A DNA stretch of 64,000 bases from Thermococcus onnurineus NA1 (GCF_000018365.1 NC_011529.1:1-64000); one strand, 5' to 3'. Counted from the stretch's first letter, positions 17,061 through 25,022 are shown. Notes: generated by a model from the sequence alone, not told the origin. Program-made: numbers and translations.

Positions 17061-17779
17061 GCCTTGTTAGGGTTCTAAACCTTGTCAAGGCCTATGATGG
17101 AAAAAGGGCTCTTGACGGCGTCAGTCTTGAAATCATGAAAGGTGAGATATTCTGCGTTATGGGCCACAGTGGTGCAGGAAAGACGACCCTCCTGAGGGTT
17201 CTTGCCCTGCTTGAACGGCCAGATTCCGGTGAGTACTACTTCGATGGGGTCAGAGTTTCTTGGAACCGGCCGGGAAGTATCAGAAAGGAAATAACAATGG
17301 TGTTCCAGACGCCGGTGATGTTCAACACCACAGTCTTCAAGAACATAGCCTATGGCCTGATGCTGAGGGGTTATCCAATGGCCGAGATCAAGAGGAGGGT
17401 GGAAGAAGTTCTGAGGCTTGTGAGGCTTGAGGGGTACGAGCACAGAAAGGCAAAGACCCTCTCGGGTGGCGAGAAGCAGAGAGTGGCCATAGCGAGGGCG
17501 ATAGTGCTGGAGCCAAAACTCCTCCTGATGGACGAACCAACTGCCAATCTGGATCCGACGAACTCCACCATAATAGAGGACATAGTCCGGAAGATTGCTA
17601 AGGAAAACGGGACCACAATAGTCTTCTCTACTCATAACATGTTCCAGGCCAAGAGGCTCGCGGACAGGATTGCCCACATGTATTCCGGACGGATTGTTGA
17701 GATTGGGAATACAAGGGAAATCTTCGAGAAACCCAAAAATGAGCTAACGAGGAAGTTCATCAACGGTGAGCTTTTCTGA
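17057..17779 (+). CDS. tupC: Tungstate ABC transporter ATPase
   Basis: 240-residue ABC ATPase. Walker A GHSGAGKT (36-43), Q-loop VFQTPVMF, signature LSGGE, Walker B LLLMDEPTANLD and the switch His in FSTHNM are all present, so it should be active. There is no C-terminal molybdate-binding TOBE domain, in agreement with the TupC type rather than ModC/WtpC. The ATG at 17057 overlaps the tupB stop; an upstream GTG three codons earlier is possible but less likely. Energises the TupAB importer. Confidence 0.9.
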   Translation: MSLVRVLNLVKAYDGKRALDGVSLEIMKGEIFCVMGHSGAGKTTLLRVLALLERPDSGEYYFDGVRVSWNRPGSIRKEITMVFQTPVMFNTTVFKNIAYGLMLRGYPMAEIKRRVEEVLRLVRLEGYEHRKAKTLSGGEKQRVAIARAIVLEPKLLLMDEPTANLDPTNSTIIEDIVRKIAKENGTTIVFSTHNMFQAKRLADRIAHMYSGRIVEIGNTREIFEKPKNELTRKFINGELF

Positions 17780-17805
17780 AGTTCACTTATTACGCGAACT
17801 GTTTT
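17780..17805 (+). terminator. Hairpin and T-run after tupC
   Basis: AGTTC and GAACT flank an 11-base loop and are followed by TTTTT. This is a weak hairpin plus T-run; the T-run may also be part of the next gene's TATA region (GTTTTTAATG). Confidence 0.4.
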
Positions 17806-17840
17806 TAATGTGTTTTTCGAAATGTTAACTGGTGGTTGAC

Positions 17841-18380
17841 ATGCCTGAGGATGCCTTGATAGTTGTGGACATGCAGAGGGATTTCATGCCTGGAGGAGCC
17901 CTGCCCGTTCCGGATGGTGACAAAATCATCCCGAGGGTGAACGAGTACATCAGAAAGTTCAAGGAACGCGGGGCTCTGATAGTTGCCACGAGGGACTGGC
18001 ACCCTGAGGATCACATCAGCTTTATGGATCAGGGAGGTCCCTGGCCGAAGCACTGCGTTCAGAACACGCCTGGTGCCGAGTTCGTTGTTGAACTTCCTGA
18101 AGATGCAGTGATAATCTCGAAGGCGGCCGATCCGGATAAGGAGGCCTACTCCGGCTTCGAAGGGACCAACCTGGCTGAAATCCTGAAGGAGAAGGGTGTA
18201 AAGCGCGTTTACGTCTGCGGTGTGGCAACGGAGTACTGTGTTAAAGCCACGGCCCTCGACGCGGTCAGGCACGGCTTTGAGACCTATCTCCTACGCGATG
18301 CCGTTAGGGGCATCAATCCTGAGGATGAGGAGAATGCTTTGAGGGAGTTGGAGCAGGCTGGTGTGAAGGTCCTTTCCTAG
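17841..18380 (+). CDS. pncA: Nicotinamidase
   Basis: 179 residues, isochorismatase-fold amidohydrolase that converts nicotinamide to nicotinate for NAD salvage. The catalytic triad D10 (VVDMQRDF), K94 (IISKAADP) and C133 (GVATEYCVKAT) coincides with the numbering of the Pyrococcus horikoshii enzyme PH999. The metal site DWHPEDHISF and the WPKHC segment are present. The ATG follows GGTGG by five bases; a GTG three codons upstream overlaps the RBS. Its last 68 bases overlap the end of the convergent membrane-protein gene. Confidence 0.93.
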   Translation: MPEDALIVVDMQRDFMPGGALPVPDGDKIIPRVNEYIRKFKERGALIVATRDWHPEDHISFMDQGGPWPKHCVQNTPGAEFVVELPEDAVIISKAADPDKEAYSGFEGTNLAEILKEKGVKRVYVCGVATEYCVKATALDAVRHGFETYLLRDAVRGINPEDEENALRELEQAGVKVLS

Positions 18381-19359
18381 CTATGACTCTCTTCCACTCT
18401 TTTAGGAGCGTCAGAAGAAGGTTGAGGACTATAGGTCCTATTATCAGCCCTTTTATTCCCATTGCCCACGTGCCACCGACCATTCCGATGAAGACGAGCG
18501 TCTCGTTGAGATCCGTGTCCTTGGCCACTATCAGCGGCCTTATAATGTAGTCAGGCATCGGGGAGACGAGGAAGAACCCATAGAGAGAGATGCCGGCAGC
18601 GTGGAGGTACATTCCCTCTTTAGCGAAGTAAGCGGCGGCAATGAGCCATATCATCCAGCCTTCGAAGAGGGGCACGAAGCTGAAGAGGAACGTAAGAAAG
18701 CCTGCCACTATAGCGGTGTAAATATCTGAAACGTCGAAGATTATGAAGCCGAAGGTCATGAGCACTCCCTTGGCAACGTTGAGGAGGAGCCACGCCCTAA
18801 CCAGGGCACCCAGTGTTTTGCTTACGCTTTGGAGTATCTCTTCGCCGAGGTGCCGGTTTTTCTCGGGGAGGGAAAGTTGTATCTGCTCGATTATACTCGT
18901 TGAGTTTGCCAGGGCGTAGTAGAATGTGAAGAGAAAGATGAACAGCTGCAGGGGGTACATGGGGAGTGAAAAGGCCTGTTTGGATAGATACTCGGAAAGT
19001 TTGGGTATGAATTCTCCTGAGAAGTTCCTGATGAAGTCAAGAACTTCTGAGGGAAGCGGTTGGGCTAGTATCCAGTTGAAGAAGTCGACGACGTTGTAGT
19101 AGAACGATGCAGCAACCTGGGCGGAGATCATTATAAGTTCCGCCGTTATAGTGCCCCCAAGACCCACCATTCCGACCGTCAGCAGGAAGGCCGACCTTGC
19201 CTCGCCGAGCTCTGGGATTAGTCTCTTGTGGATAGGATAGACTGCGTAAGCCAGAACGAGGCCGAAGAATATTGGCGTGATGAGCGGACTGACGACTTCC
19301 CAGGCGATGTAGATTATGACCAAGACCGTTGTGGCCCACGCGATTATCTCCGCCCTCAT
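18313..19359 (-). CDS. AI-2E family transporter (PerM/YdiK-like)
   Basis: 348 residues with about eight hydrophobic helices in the pattern of the AI-2 exporter/PerM superfamily: paired N-terminal helices (VISPLITPIFFG-like region), a central amphipathic stretch (LDFIRNFSGEFIPKLSEYL), and a C-terminal glycine-rich pair ending GLIIGPIVLNLLLTLLKEW. In other organisms members act as Na+(Li+)/H+ antiporters or exporters; the substrate here is unknown. The C-terminal 20 residues are proline- and histidine-rich and are encoded antisense to the 3' end of pncA. TATA-like TTATAAGG lies upstream. Confidence 0.8.
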   Translation of the reverse strand: MRAEIIAWATTVLVIIYIAWEVVSPLITPIFFGLVLAYAVYPIHKRLIPELGEARSAFLLTVGMVGLGGTITAELIMISAQVAASFYYNVVDFFNWILAQPLPSEVLDFIRNFSGEFIPKLSEYLSKQAFSLPMYPLQLFIFLFTFYYALANSTSIIEQIQLSLPEKNRHLGEEILQSVSKTLGALVRAWLLLNVAKGVLMTFGFIIFDVSDIYTAIVAGFLTFLFSFVPLFEGWMIWLIAAAYFAKEGMYLHAAGISLYGFFLVSPMPDYIIRPLIVAKDTDLNETLVFIGMVGGTWAMGIKGLIIGPIVLNLLLTLLKEWKRVIARKGPSHQPAPTPSKHSPHPQD

Positions 19360-19414
19360 AAGCCCTCGACAGATTTATTAAGTCCGTCCTTATAAACTCT
19401 GCGTGGTGGGAGAA

Positions 19415-19738
19415 ATGGAAAAGGAGTTTATTGAGAAGATTTCGGCTTACATGGGTCGTGCTGAGTATTACCTGTCCGAGAGACGCTTTGATATGGCCTA
19501 CAACTCCTATATAGATGCCCTCTACGCGATAGGCGCCTATTTTGTTTACCGCGACACGGGCATGCTCCTGCCCGCTGGAGAACTAATGGGAATGCTGGAG
19601 AGCAGGTATCCTGAGGTTCATGAAGTCATAAAGCGCTACTCCGGAATCACGAGCTTTGATGAAGAAATGGTAAGCGCTTTAAGGGAGGACGTGGAAAGGC
19701 TCAGAGGGATGATGACTTTGCCGAGTTCTGAGAAGTGA
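19415..19738 (+). CDS. Small helical protein, possibly HEPN- or DUF357-like
   Basis: 107 residues, all-helical prediction by eye: EFIEKISAYMGRAEYYLSER then RFDMAYNSYIDALYAIGAYF. The pattern resembles HEPN-type helical bundles or archaeal DUF357, but the RxxxxH motif of HEPN RNases is absent, so no nuclease function is claimed. ATG 19415 has GGTGG-N5 upstream and a TATA box CTTATAAAC at 19389-19397. Divergent from the AI-2E family gene; the end overlaps the remains of a convergent broken gene. Confidence 0.55.
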   Translation: MEKEFIEKISAYMGRAEYYLSERRFDMAYNSYIDALYAIGAYFVYRDTGMLLPAGELMGMLESRYPEVHEVIKRYSGITSFDEEMVSALREDVERLRGMMTLPSSEK

Positions 19739-19739
19739 T

Positions 19740-20171
19740 GAGACTCAGCGGCTGACCCTCGACGAGAGAATCTTTTCCTCTTTCCTTTGTGAATTCTGCA
19801 GTCTCTTATCGCACCTTCAGGGGTTTTTGCCAGTCCCGTGTTCGTGTAGAGCGTGACCATAATCACACCCCTCCGGATGGATGAAAAATAAGCTCCACGG
19901 TGTAATCCAGCCTGTACACATCAATCCTTGGGGGGCACATTTTGATGAGAAAAGCATGGTTCTTTTTCTATTCGCACCTCTGTTACCTCCAGCATCCCGT
20001 CCACATAGAATACACTCAAAAATGGGAGCGGTCTCTCTATTGGTGTTAGCGGGTAAGCTCTCCCATTGTAGAGGATTGCTTGCCCCTAGCAGCCCCAATG
20101 TAAATCGCATCGCACAGGGCATCTATGTACGAACCCAAAGTTTCATAAACTACATCAGCTGACCCATTCAA
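19740..20171 (-). pseudogene. Decayed protein gene, multiple frameshifts
   Basis: The roughly 490-base gap holds remains of a minus-strand gene. A TATA-like CCAATATAC (about 20200-20207) and AGGTGA-N5-TTG give a start at 20171. Frame 1 reads SADVVYETLGSYIDALCDAI up to AARG; adding one G to a G4 run continues in frame 2 as QAILYNGRAYPLTPIERPL through FLSVFYVDGMLEVTEVRIEK to VPP; removing one C from a C6 run continues as RIDVYRLDYTVELIFHPSGG; a further shift gives MVTLYTNTGLAKTPEGAIRD. Composition and codons look like a genuine Thermococcus gene. The original function is unrecognised. Confidence 0.5.
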
Positions 20172-20235
20172 CACTGTCACCTAGATCTTGTAATATCGGG
20201 AGTATATTGGTAATTGGTGCTTAACGGTGGTTGCC

Positions 20236-20919
20236 ATGAGGATAGTCGCTGCTGACACGGGAGGTGCACTTCTCACGGAGGAGTATGAACCCGTCGGACT
20301 TATCGCCACGGTCGCGGTTCTCGTTGAGAAGCCATACAGGACGGCAACGCTCAGCATAGTCAAGTACGCTGATCCCTTCAATTACGACATGAGCGGCAGA
20401 CAGGCCGTGAAGGATGAGGCATTTCTTGCTGTAAAGCTGGCAAAGAAAGTCAAGCCCGACGTTATTCACCTCGACTCTACACTCGGTGGGATAGAGGTAA
20501 GAAAGCTCGACGATGTCACCATCGATGCACTGACGATAACCGAGAGAGGAAAGGCAGTATGGCACGAGCTGAGGAAGGACCTTCAGCCCCTCGCGAAGAA
20601 ATTCTGGGAAGACACAGGCATAGAAATTCTCGCCATCGGAAAGTCGAGTGTCCCGGTCAGGATAGCGGAGATTTTCTCAGGAATATACACCGCCAAGTGG
20701 GCCATTGACTACGCGAGAGAGAACGGCAGGGTCATGGTCGGCCTGCCGAGGTATATGGAGGTTGAACTACTCTCCGGGAAGATACGCGGTGAAAGCCTCG
20801 ACCCGAGAGAAGGTGGTCTCTACGGAGAGGTTGAAGCGGATACAGACGGTATCGGCTGGGAGCTCTACCCGAACCCGCTTGTGAGGAGGTTTATGGTTCT
20901 GGAGGTTTGGAAGGAGTAA
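20236..20919 (+). CDS. Conserved archaeal protein, DUF4152-like
   Basis: 227 residues, soluble. The N-terminus MRIVAADTGGALLTEEYEPV followed by VAVLVEKPYRTATLSI looks like an RNase H/actin-like beta core with an acidic residue (VAADTGG); VIHLDSTLGGIEV adds another conserved Asp. It matches what I recall of the archaeal DUF4152 family; nuclease activity would be speculation. ATG 20236 has GGTGG-N5 upstream; a GTG three codons earlier overlaps the RBS. It is flanked by degenerate genes on both sides but is itself intact. Confidence 0.6.
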   Translation: MRIVAADTGGALLTEEYEPVGLIATVAVLVEKPYRTATLSIVKYADPFNYDMSGRQAVKDEAFLAVKLAKKVKPDVIHLDSTLGGIEVRKLDDVTIDALTITERGKAVWHELRKDLQPLAKKFWEDTGIEILAIGKSSVPVRIAEIFSGIYTAKWAIDYARENGRVMVGLPRYMEVELLSGKIRGESLDPREGGLYGEVEADTDGIGWELYPNPLVRRFMVLEVWKE

Positions 20920-21003
20920 AGCCTTACTCACTATAATCTTTAGGCAATTTTTTACGACCGGAACGCTTAGTAGATTCATGACCAATCCCCAACGGGTGAG
21001 AGC

Positions 21004-21340
21004 TTGGTCTATTGGATTGTCCCTGCTGTATACACAGTTTTGATACTCTCTCCACTGGTCTGGTCATCTATTATGTCCAGTGGGCTCTACTGGTTCATCC
21101 ACAACATGTTCTCGAGACAGGAGGCTCTGACTGCCTTTGACCGGAGAACTGGAGGCACATAAGGAAAGCTGCATTCAAGCTGGCTTTCTCCTGCTTGCGG
21201 TAATATGGGCTCTTGCTAAGATTGACGAGCAGCTCGGAGCGTTCATCGGCTTTTTCCTAACGCTAATATACTCTGGCTCTTCAACGCGATTGTTTCGGAT
21301 GAAGTAGAAAAAGCGAGAAGAGAAAGAAAAGTGGCTGGAA
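21004..21340 (+). pseudogene. Decayed small membrane-protein gene
   Basis: The 430-base gap before iorA holds a broken plus-strand gene. GGTGAG at 20995 is followed by a TTG start and VYWIVPAVYTVLILSPLVW, then SGLYWFIHNMFSRQEALTAF. After a one-base shift near DRRTG the frame becomes GELEAHKESCIQAGFLLLAV then IWALAKIDEQLGAFIGFFLT; a second shift gives NILWLFNAIVSDEVEKARRE. Three hydrophobic segments would result, so the ancestor was a small polytopic membrane protein. The end runs into the 3' end of the convergent iorA. No homologue is recognised. Confidence 0.5.
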
Positions 21341-21352
21341 GTACGGGTGGTA

Positions 21353-23257
21353 TTAGCTCTTTCCCAGCTCGCTCGGGAACTTTATTGCGTCGAACGGACA
21401 GAGCTGGTTGCAGACTCCACAGCCGGTACAGAGGAGCTCGTCGATTTTCACCTTGTTGGTATCTGGGTCGTAGACTAGAGCTGGACAGCCCGTCAGGAGT
21501 ATGCACGCCTTGCAGCCAGTGCACTTCTCCTCGACGACGAGTGGTATCTCGCCGATCTCCCCGCGCCTTATGACCGGAATAACACACTCCCGTCTGGCTA
21601 TTATCACGGCCGGCCCTTCAACCTGCATCGCTTCCTTTATCGCTTCTCTCGTCGCCTTGAGGTCGTAGGGATCAACAGTCTTGACGTACTTGACGCCCAG
21701 AGCCTTGACGAGCGCCTCGATATCAATCTCGTTGAACTTCCTGTCGGTTTCACTTCCCCCCGTTCCTGGATGCGGCTGGTGGCCGGTCATTGCCGTTGTC
21801 CTGTTGTCGAGTATCATCACCAGAACGTCGAGGTTCTTGTAGACTGCATCGACCAGAGGCTGGATTCCATTGTGGAAGAAGGTAGAGTCTCCGATCGTCG
21901 CTATGATTTTCTTCTTCATTGCCACGCTCTGGCCGTTGGCGAGGCTTATGCTCGCGCCCATGACGAACTCGGTCCAGATAGCCTCAAGCGGCGGGAGAAG
22001 CGATAGAGCGTAGCAGCCTATGTCACCGTGTATGGGAACCGAATAGCGGCCGAGCTTAAGGTCTCTCAGGGCATCAAGGGCAGCCCTGTATGAGCCTCTG
22101 TGTGGACAGCCGGGGCACATGACCGGAGGCCTCTTCGGGGCAAGGCTCTCGGCGTAAGCGACCTCATCGGGCTTAGTGTACTCTTCAGCTCTCCTGCCGA
22201 GGAGATTCAGCAGGGCGTTCCTGACCAGGCTCGGGTTCAATTCACCTTCAAGGGGCAGATGACCAGTTCTCTTGCCGTAGATTGGCACGTTCAGGCCGGC
22301 CTCATAGGCCGCTATTTTAACCTCCTCCTCGAGGAAGGGAGCGCCGTCCTCAATGACTATTGCGAAGTCAACCGTTTTGAGGAAGTCAACGACCAGCTTC
22401 CTGGGGAGCGGGTGAGGCGTTGAGATTTTGAGAACCCTGAAGTCACCGTCGAGCTTGGGTAGAACCTCCCTCACGTAGTTGTAGGGTGCTCCTTCGACGA
22501 TTATTCCAATCCTTCCCTCTCCCTCGGCCCAGTTGAAGGGCATCGAGTTGAACTCCTCCTCGATCTTTCTCAGCGTTTCGTTAAGCCACTTATGCCTCTT
22601 CCTGTTGCCATCCATGCTTGCCCTTACATAGCGCTCTATGTCCTTCTTGAACTTCGGCTCCCTGTTCAGCTCCACAAAGTCTCCAACCTCGACATCGGCC
22701 GTCGTGTGGTTCACGCGCGTCGTCGTCCTGAAGATGACAGGGACTTTATGGCGCTCACTCAGCTCGTAGGCGTAGATGATTAAATCGTGGGCCTCCTGCG
22801 GGTCAGCGGGCTCAAGAACTGGGAGAAGCGAGAGCTTTCCATAATATCTGTCATCCTGCTCGGTCTGGCTGGTGTGCGGGCCGGGGTCATCCGCAACGAG
22901 GATTACAAGACCCCCTTCAACACCGGAGTAGGCGAGGCTCATAAGGGGATCGGCTGCAACGTTGAGACCAACACATTTCATCGTGACGAGTGCCCTCAGG
23001 CCGGTGTAGGCAACACCCGCCGCCTCTTCAAGGGCAACCTTTTCGTTGGGCGCCCACTCGGCGAAGACTTCTGGCTTGAGATGGGCAATTGTCTCGATGA
23101 CCTCGGTTGAGGGGGTTCCTGGGTAACCAGTTGCGAAGACGACGCCCGATTCAAGGGCACCGTAGGCTATCGCCTCGTTTCCCATGAGAAGCTTTTTCTC
23201 ACGTTTCTTGGCTTTGGACTTGACTAAATCAGAAGGATAAGCCTTAACCGTCTCCAC
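21353..23257 (-). CDS. iorA: Indolepyruvate:ferredoxin oxidoreductase, alpha subunit
   Basis: 634 residues. Oxidative decarboxylation of aryl 2-oxo acids from aromatic amino acids to acyl-CoA, with reduction of ferredoxin. N-terminal pyruvate:ferredoxin oxidoreductase-type domain (NEAIAYGALESGVVFATGYP), TPP-binding C domain (GDIGCYALS, GDSTFFHNG), and two C-terminal [4Fe-4S] clusters (CTGCKACILLTGCP and CTGCGVCNQLCP). The start is the GTG at 23257, with GGTGG five bases upstream; the ATG at 23269 precedes the predicted transcript start (TATA GAGTTTTAACC, 23287-23296). The partner iorB, usually adjacent in Thermococcales, is not in the window. Confidence 0.92.
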   Translation of the reverse strand: METVKAYPSDLVKSKAKKREKKLLMGNEAIAYGALESGVVFATGYPGTPSTEVIETIAHLKPEVFAEWAPNEKVALEEAAGVAYTGLRALVTMKCVGLNVAADPLMSLAYSGVEGGLVILVADDPGPHTSQTEQDDRYYGKLSLLPVLEPADPQEAHDLIIYAYELSERHKVPVIFRTTTRVNHTTADVEVGDFVELNREPKFKKDIERYVRASMDGNRKRHKWLNETLRKIEEEFNSMPFNWAEGEGRIGIIVEGAPYNYVREVLPKLDGDFRVLKISTPHPLPRKLVVDFLKTVDFAIVIEDGAPFLEEEVKIAAYEAGLNVPIYGKRTGHLPLEGELNPSLVRNALLNLLGRRAEEYTKPDEVAYAESLAPKRPPVMCPGCPHRGSYRAALDALRDLKLGRYSVPIHGDIGCYALSLLPPLEAIWTEFVMGASISLANGQSVAMKKKIIATIGDSTFFHNGIQPLVDAVYKNLDVLVMILDNRTTAMTGHQPHPGTGGSETDRKFNEIDIEALVKALGVKYVKTVDPYDLKATREAIKEAMQVEGPAVIIARRECVIPVIRRGEIGEIPLVVEEKCTGCKACILLTGCPALVYDPDTNKVKIDELLCTGCGVCNQLCPFDAIKFPSELGKS

Positions 23258-23341
23258 GATGACCACCATATGCTATCTGTGCCGAGGGTTAAAACTCTAT
23301 GCTCAGAAAAGTACCTGTAAAAATCGAAAAATTTTCGAAAG

Positions 23342-23613
23342 TCACTTTTCTCCTTTTTCCTCCTTTCCGTAGAATGCCCTGTTGGGTGTCCTAGTGAATG
23401 TATTGCTGATGCTCTGACGGCCGCTTGAGAAGGCAAAGATAGCGACACCCAGCAGGAATAGGAGGAGTATTACAATGGCCACTGAGGTGATGTCCGCCTT
23501 AAGGCCGATGGCCATCAAGACCACGGGTGCTCCGATTATTCCGATGACCACGAGGCCATAAAGACCATAAGGAGCTTATATCCATACCTCTCCATGAAGA
23601 GACCAAGATCCAT
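23342..23613 (-). pseudogene. Frameshifted paralogue of the neighbouring membrane protein
   Basis: Starts 11 bases after the next gene's stop with MDLGLFMERYGYKLL, almost identical to MDFDLFMERYGHKIL of the gene just upstream. The frame then shifts; adding one T at CTCCTTATGG restores YGLYGLVVIGIIGAPVVLMA, which aligns with FGIFGAVLLVIIGTLLASFY of the paralogue, followed by a second membrane segment and a basic tail to the stop at 23342. So this is a tandem duplicate of about 90 residues broken by one deletion, unless that base is a sequencing error. Confidence 0.7.
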
Positions 23614-23623
23614 CTTTCTTCCC

Positions 23624-23875
23624 CTAACGCTTCCTCCTGTCGTCGTAGAAGTACTTGGCGTGGGCCTGCGCCTGGGCGTCCATGACGCGTCTCTTTACTG
23701 TGAAGGCGTAGGTTATCAAAAACACGATTACCAGGCCAGCGGCAAAGTATCCAAGGAACCTGAACAGCAGGTAGAACGATGCCAGAAGGGTACCTATTAT
23801 TACAAGAAGCACAGCTCCAAAGATTCCGAACAGTATTTTATGCCCGTACCTCTCCATGAAGAGGTCGAAGTCCAT
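23624..23875 (-). CDS. Small membrane protein, first of a tandem pair
   Basis: 83 residues. A short amphipathic N-terminus (MDFDLFMERYGHK) precedes two hydrophobic helices (about 15-35 and 40-60) and a basic, Tyr-rich tail (KRRVMDAQAQAHAKYFYDDR). No family is recognised. Several in-frame ATGs exist upstream; 23875 is chosen because GGTGAG lies four bases before it and because the paralogous next gene begins with the same MD-LFMERYG. The TATA region 23931-23940 is shared with the divergent helical-protein gene. Confidence 0.55.
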   Translation of the reverse strand: MDFDLFMERYGHKILFGIFGAVLLVIIGTLLASFYLLFRFLGYFAAGLVIVFLITYAFTVKRRVMDAQAQAHAKYFYDDRRKR

Positions 23876-23968
23876 AGGTCTCACCATAAACATTTCCTCG
23901 GCTATTGCGTAAGAACCTTCCGGGAGAAGCTTAAATATTCTGGCTGAGAAAGTCTCAACGTGGTGGAA

Positions 23969-24256
23969 ATGAAGATTGGAGAACTCATCCAACTGCTCGA
24001 CGAAACGATAGCCAACGTTAAGATTGCCATAATAGCCAACCAGAACAGGGCCTTTGAGAGCCCGCACACGAGCTATGAGTTCACCCAGCGCGCTTTAGAG
24101 CTTCAGGAGGATCTTGATGACCTAATGAAGGCCAGAGAATACCTAAGCAAATTCGACCCGGAGGATGAGGCGGAGAACCACTTCTCCGAGGAAGAGCTCA
24201 GGGAGTTCCTAAAGATGCTTGAGTTGCTGAGAAACACCGACGCCCACGTCTACTGA
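23969..24256 (+). CDS. Small helical hypothetical protein
   Basis: 95 residues, acidic, two or three long helices (MKIGELIQLLDETIANVKIA; TQRALELQEDLDDLMKAREY; SEEELREFLKMLELL). Possibly a coiled-coil partner protein; no family is recognised. GGTGG lies just before the ATG; a start three codons upstream would begin at that RBS. The next gene (MazG-like) starts nine bases after its stop with its own GGTGG, so the pair is probably an operon. Confidence 0.55.
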   Translation: MKIGELIQLLDETIANVKIAIIANQNRAFESPHTSYEFTQRALELQEDLDDLMKAREYLSKFDPEDEAENHFSEEELREFLKMLELLRNTDAHVY

Positions 24257-24265
24257 GGTGGTTTC

Positions 24266-24583
24266 ATGGACTTCGGAGAGCTGGAGAGAAAGGTTGTGGT
24301 CTTCCGTGATGCACGAGGCTGGGCGAAGTATCACACGCCCAAAAACCTCGCCATCTCGGCAGTGGTTGAGCTCGGCGAACTTTTGGAGCACTTCCAGTGG
24401 GAAACCGACGAGGAGATTCTTGAACTCGCCGAGAACCCAACCAAAAGGGAAGCGATAGCCGACGAGATTGCGGATGTCATAATCTACCTTACACTCCTCG
24501 CCCACGAGCTTGGAATAGACCTCGACGAGGCCGTCAAAAGAAAGCTGGAGAAGAACGAAGAGAAGTATCCTGTTAAAGCTTGA
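24266..24583 (+). CDS. MazG-like nucleotide pyrophosphohydrolase
   Basis: 105 residues, one-domain all-alpha NTP pyrophosphatase of the RS21-C6/dCTPase branch. The motif AVVELGELLEHFQW gives ExxE and, about 30 residues later, EIADVIIYLTLL gives ExxD, the Mg2+-binding residues of MazG-type enzymes. It probably cleaves non-canonical or excess (d)NTPs to monophosphate and PPi (house-cleaning). Its last 11 bases overlap the end of the convergent HIT gene. Confidence 0.85.
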   Translation: MDFGELERKVVVFRDARGWAKYHTPKNLAISAVVELGELLEHFQWETDEEILELAENPTKREAIADEIADVIIYLTLLAHELGIDLDEAVKRKLEKNEEKYPVKA

Positions 24584-25022
24584 ACGCTTTCCTCAGACCC
24601 TCCATCTCCTCCCTATTCAGTCTGTTCTTCTTCCACCGCTCTCTCAAGTTCAAGTTCTCGTCTTCCAGATCGAGGACCGCCTTTCTGACGCCGCCACGCG
24701 GGTGCCTGCAGTCTCCCTCCCATCTTGGAATCACATGCATGTGAAGGTGGGGAACCGTCTGTCCTGCTGCTCTCCCAAGGTTCATACCGATGTTGAATGC
24801 ATCAGGCTTGAGCGCCTTCTTCAACCCTTCCATCGCAAGGTCTATACCGTTGACCAGTGCGGTCTTTTCTTCTTCCGTCAGTTCTTCCCAGTGCTCGACG
24901 TGCCTCTTTGGAACGACAAGGAGATGGCCTCTGCTCGCTGGATATGAGTCGATAAGTATCCTGATCAGCCCGTCTTCATAGAGGATGACTTCAGCGCTTG
25001 GATTGCAGAACGGACAGTTCAT
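24573..25022 (-). CDS. HIT-family nucleotide hydrolase or transferase
   Basis: 149 residues. Zinc-like CPFC at 3-6 and the histidine triad HLHMHVIPR (H92, H94, H96) identify a HIT protein of the Hint/Fhit-like group, acting on adenosine phosphoramidates or dinucleoside polyphosphates. The start is MNCPFC at 25022; a longer frame upstream begins before a TATA-like element and is not needed for the domain. Convergent with the MazG-like gene. Confidence 0.85.
   Translation of the reverse strand: MNCPFCNPSAEVILYEDGLIRILIDSYPASRGHLLVVPKRHVEHWEELTEEEKTALVNGIDLAMEGLKKALKPDAFNIGMNLGRAAGQTVPHLHMHVIPRWEGDCRHPRGGVRKAVLDLEDENLNLRERWKKNRLNREEMEGLRKAFKL

Noticed and set aside
19739-20235. Structural RNA gene or tRNA in the gap
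   Set aside because: No cloverleaf or GC-rich stable RNA pattern; protein-like codons in shifted frames explain it better.
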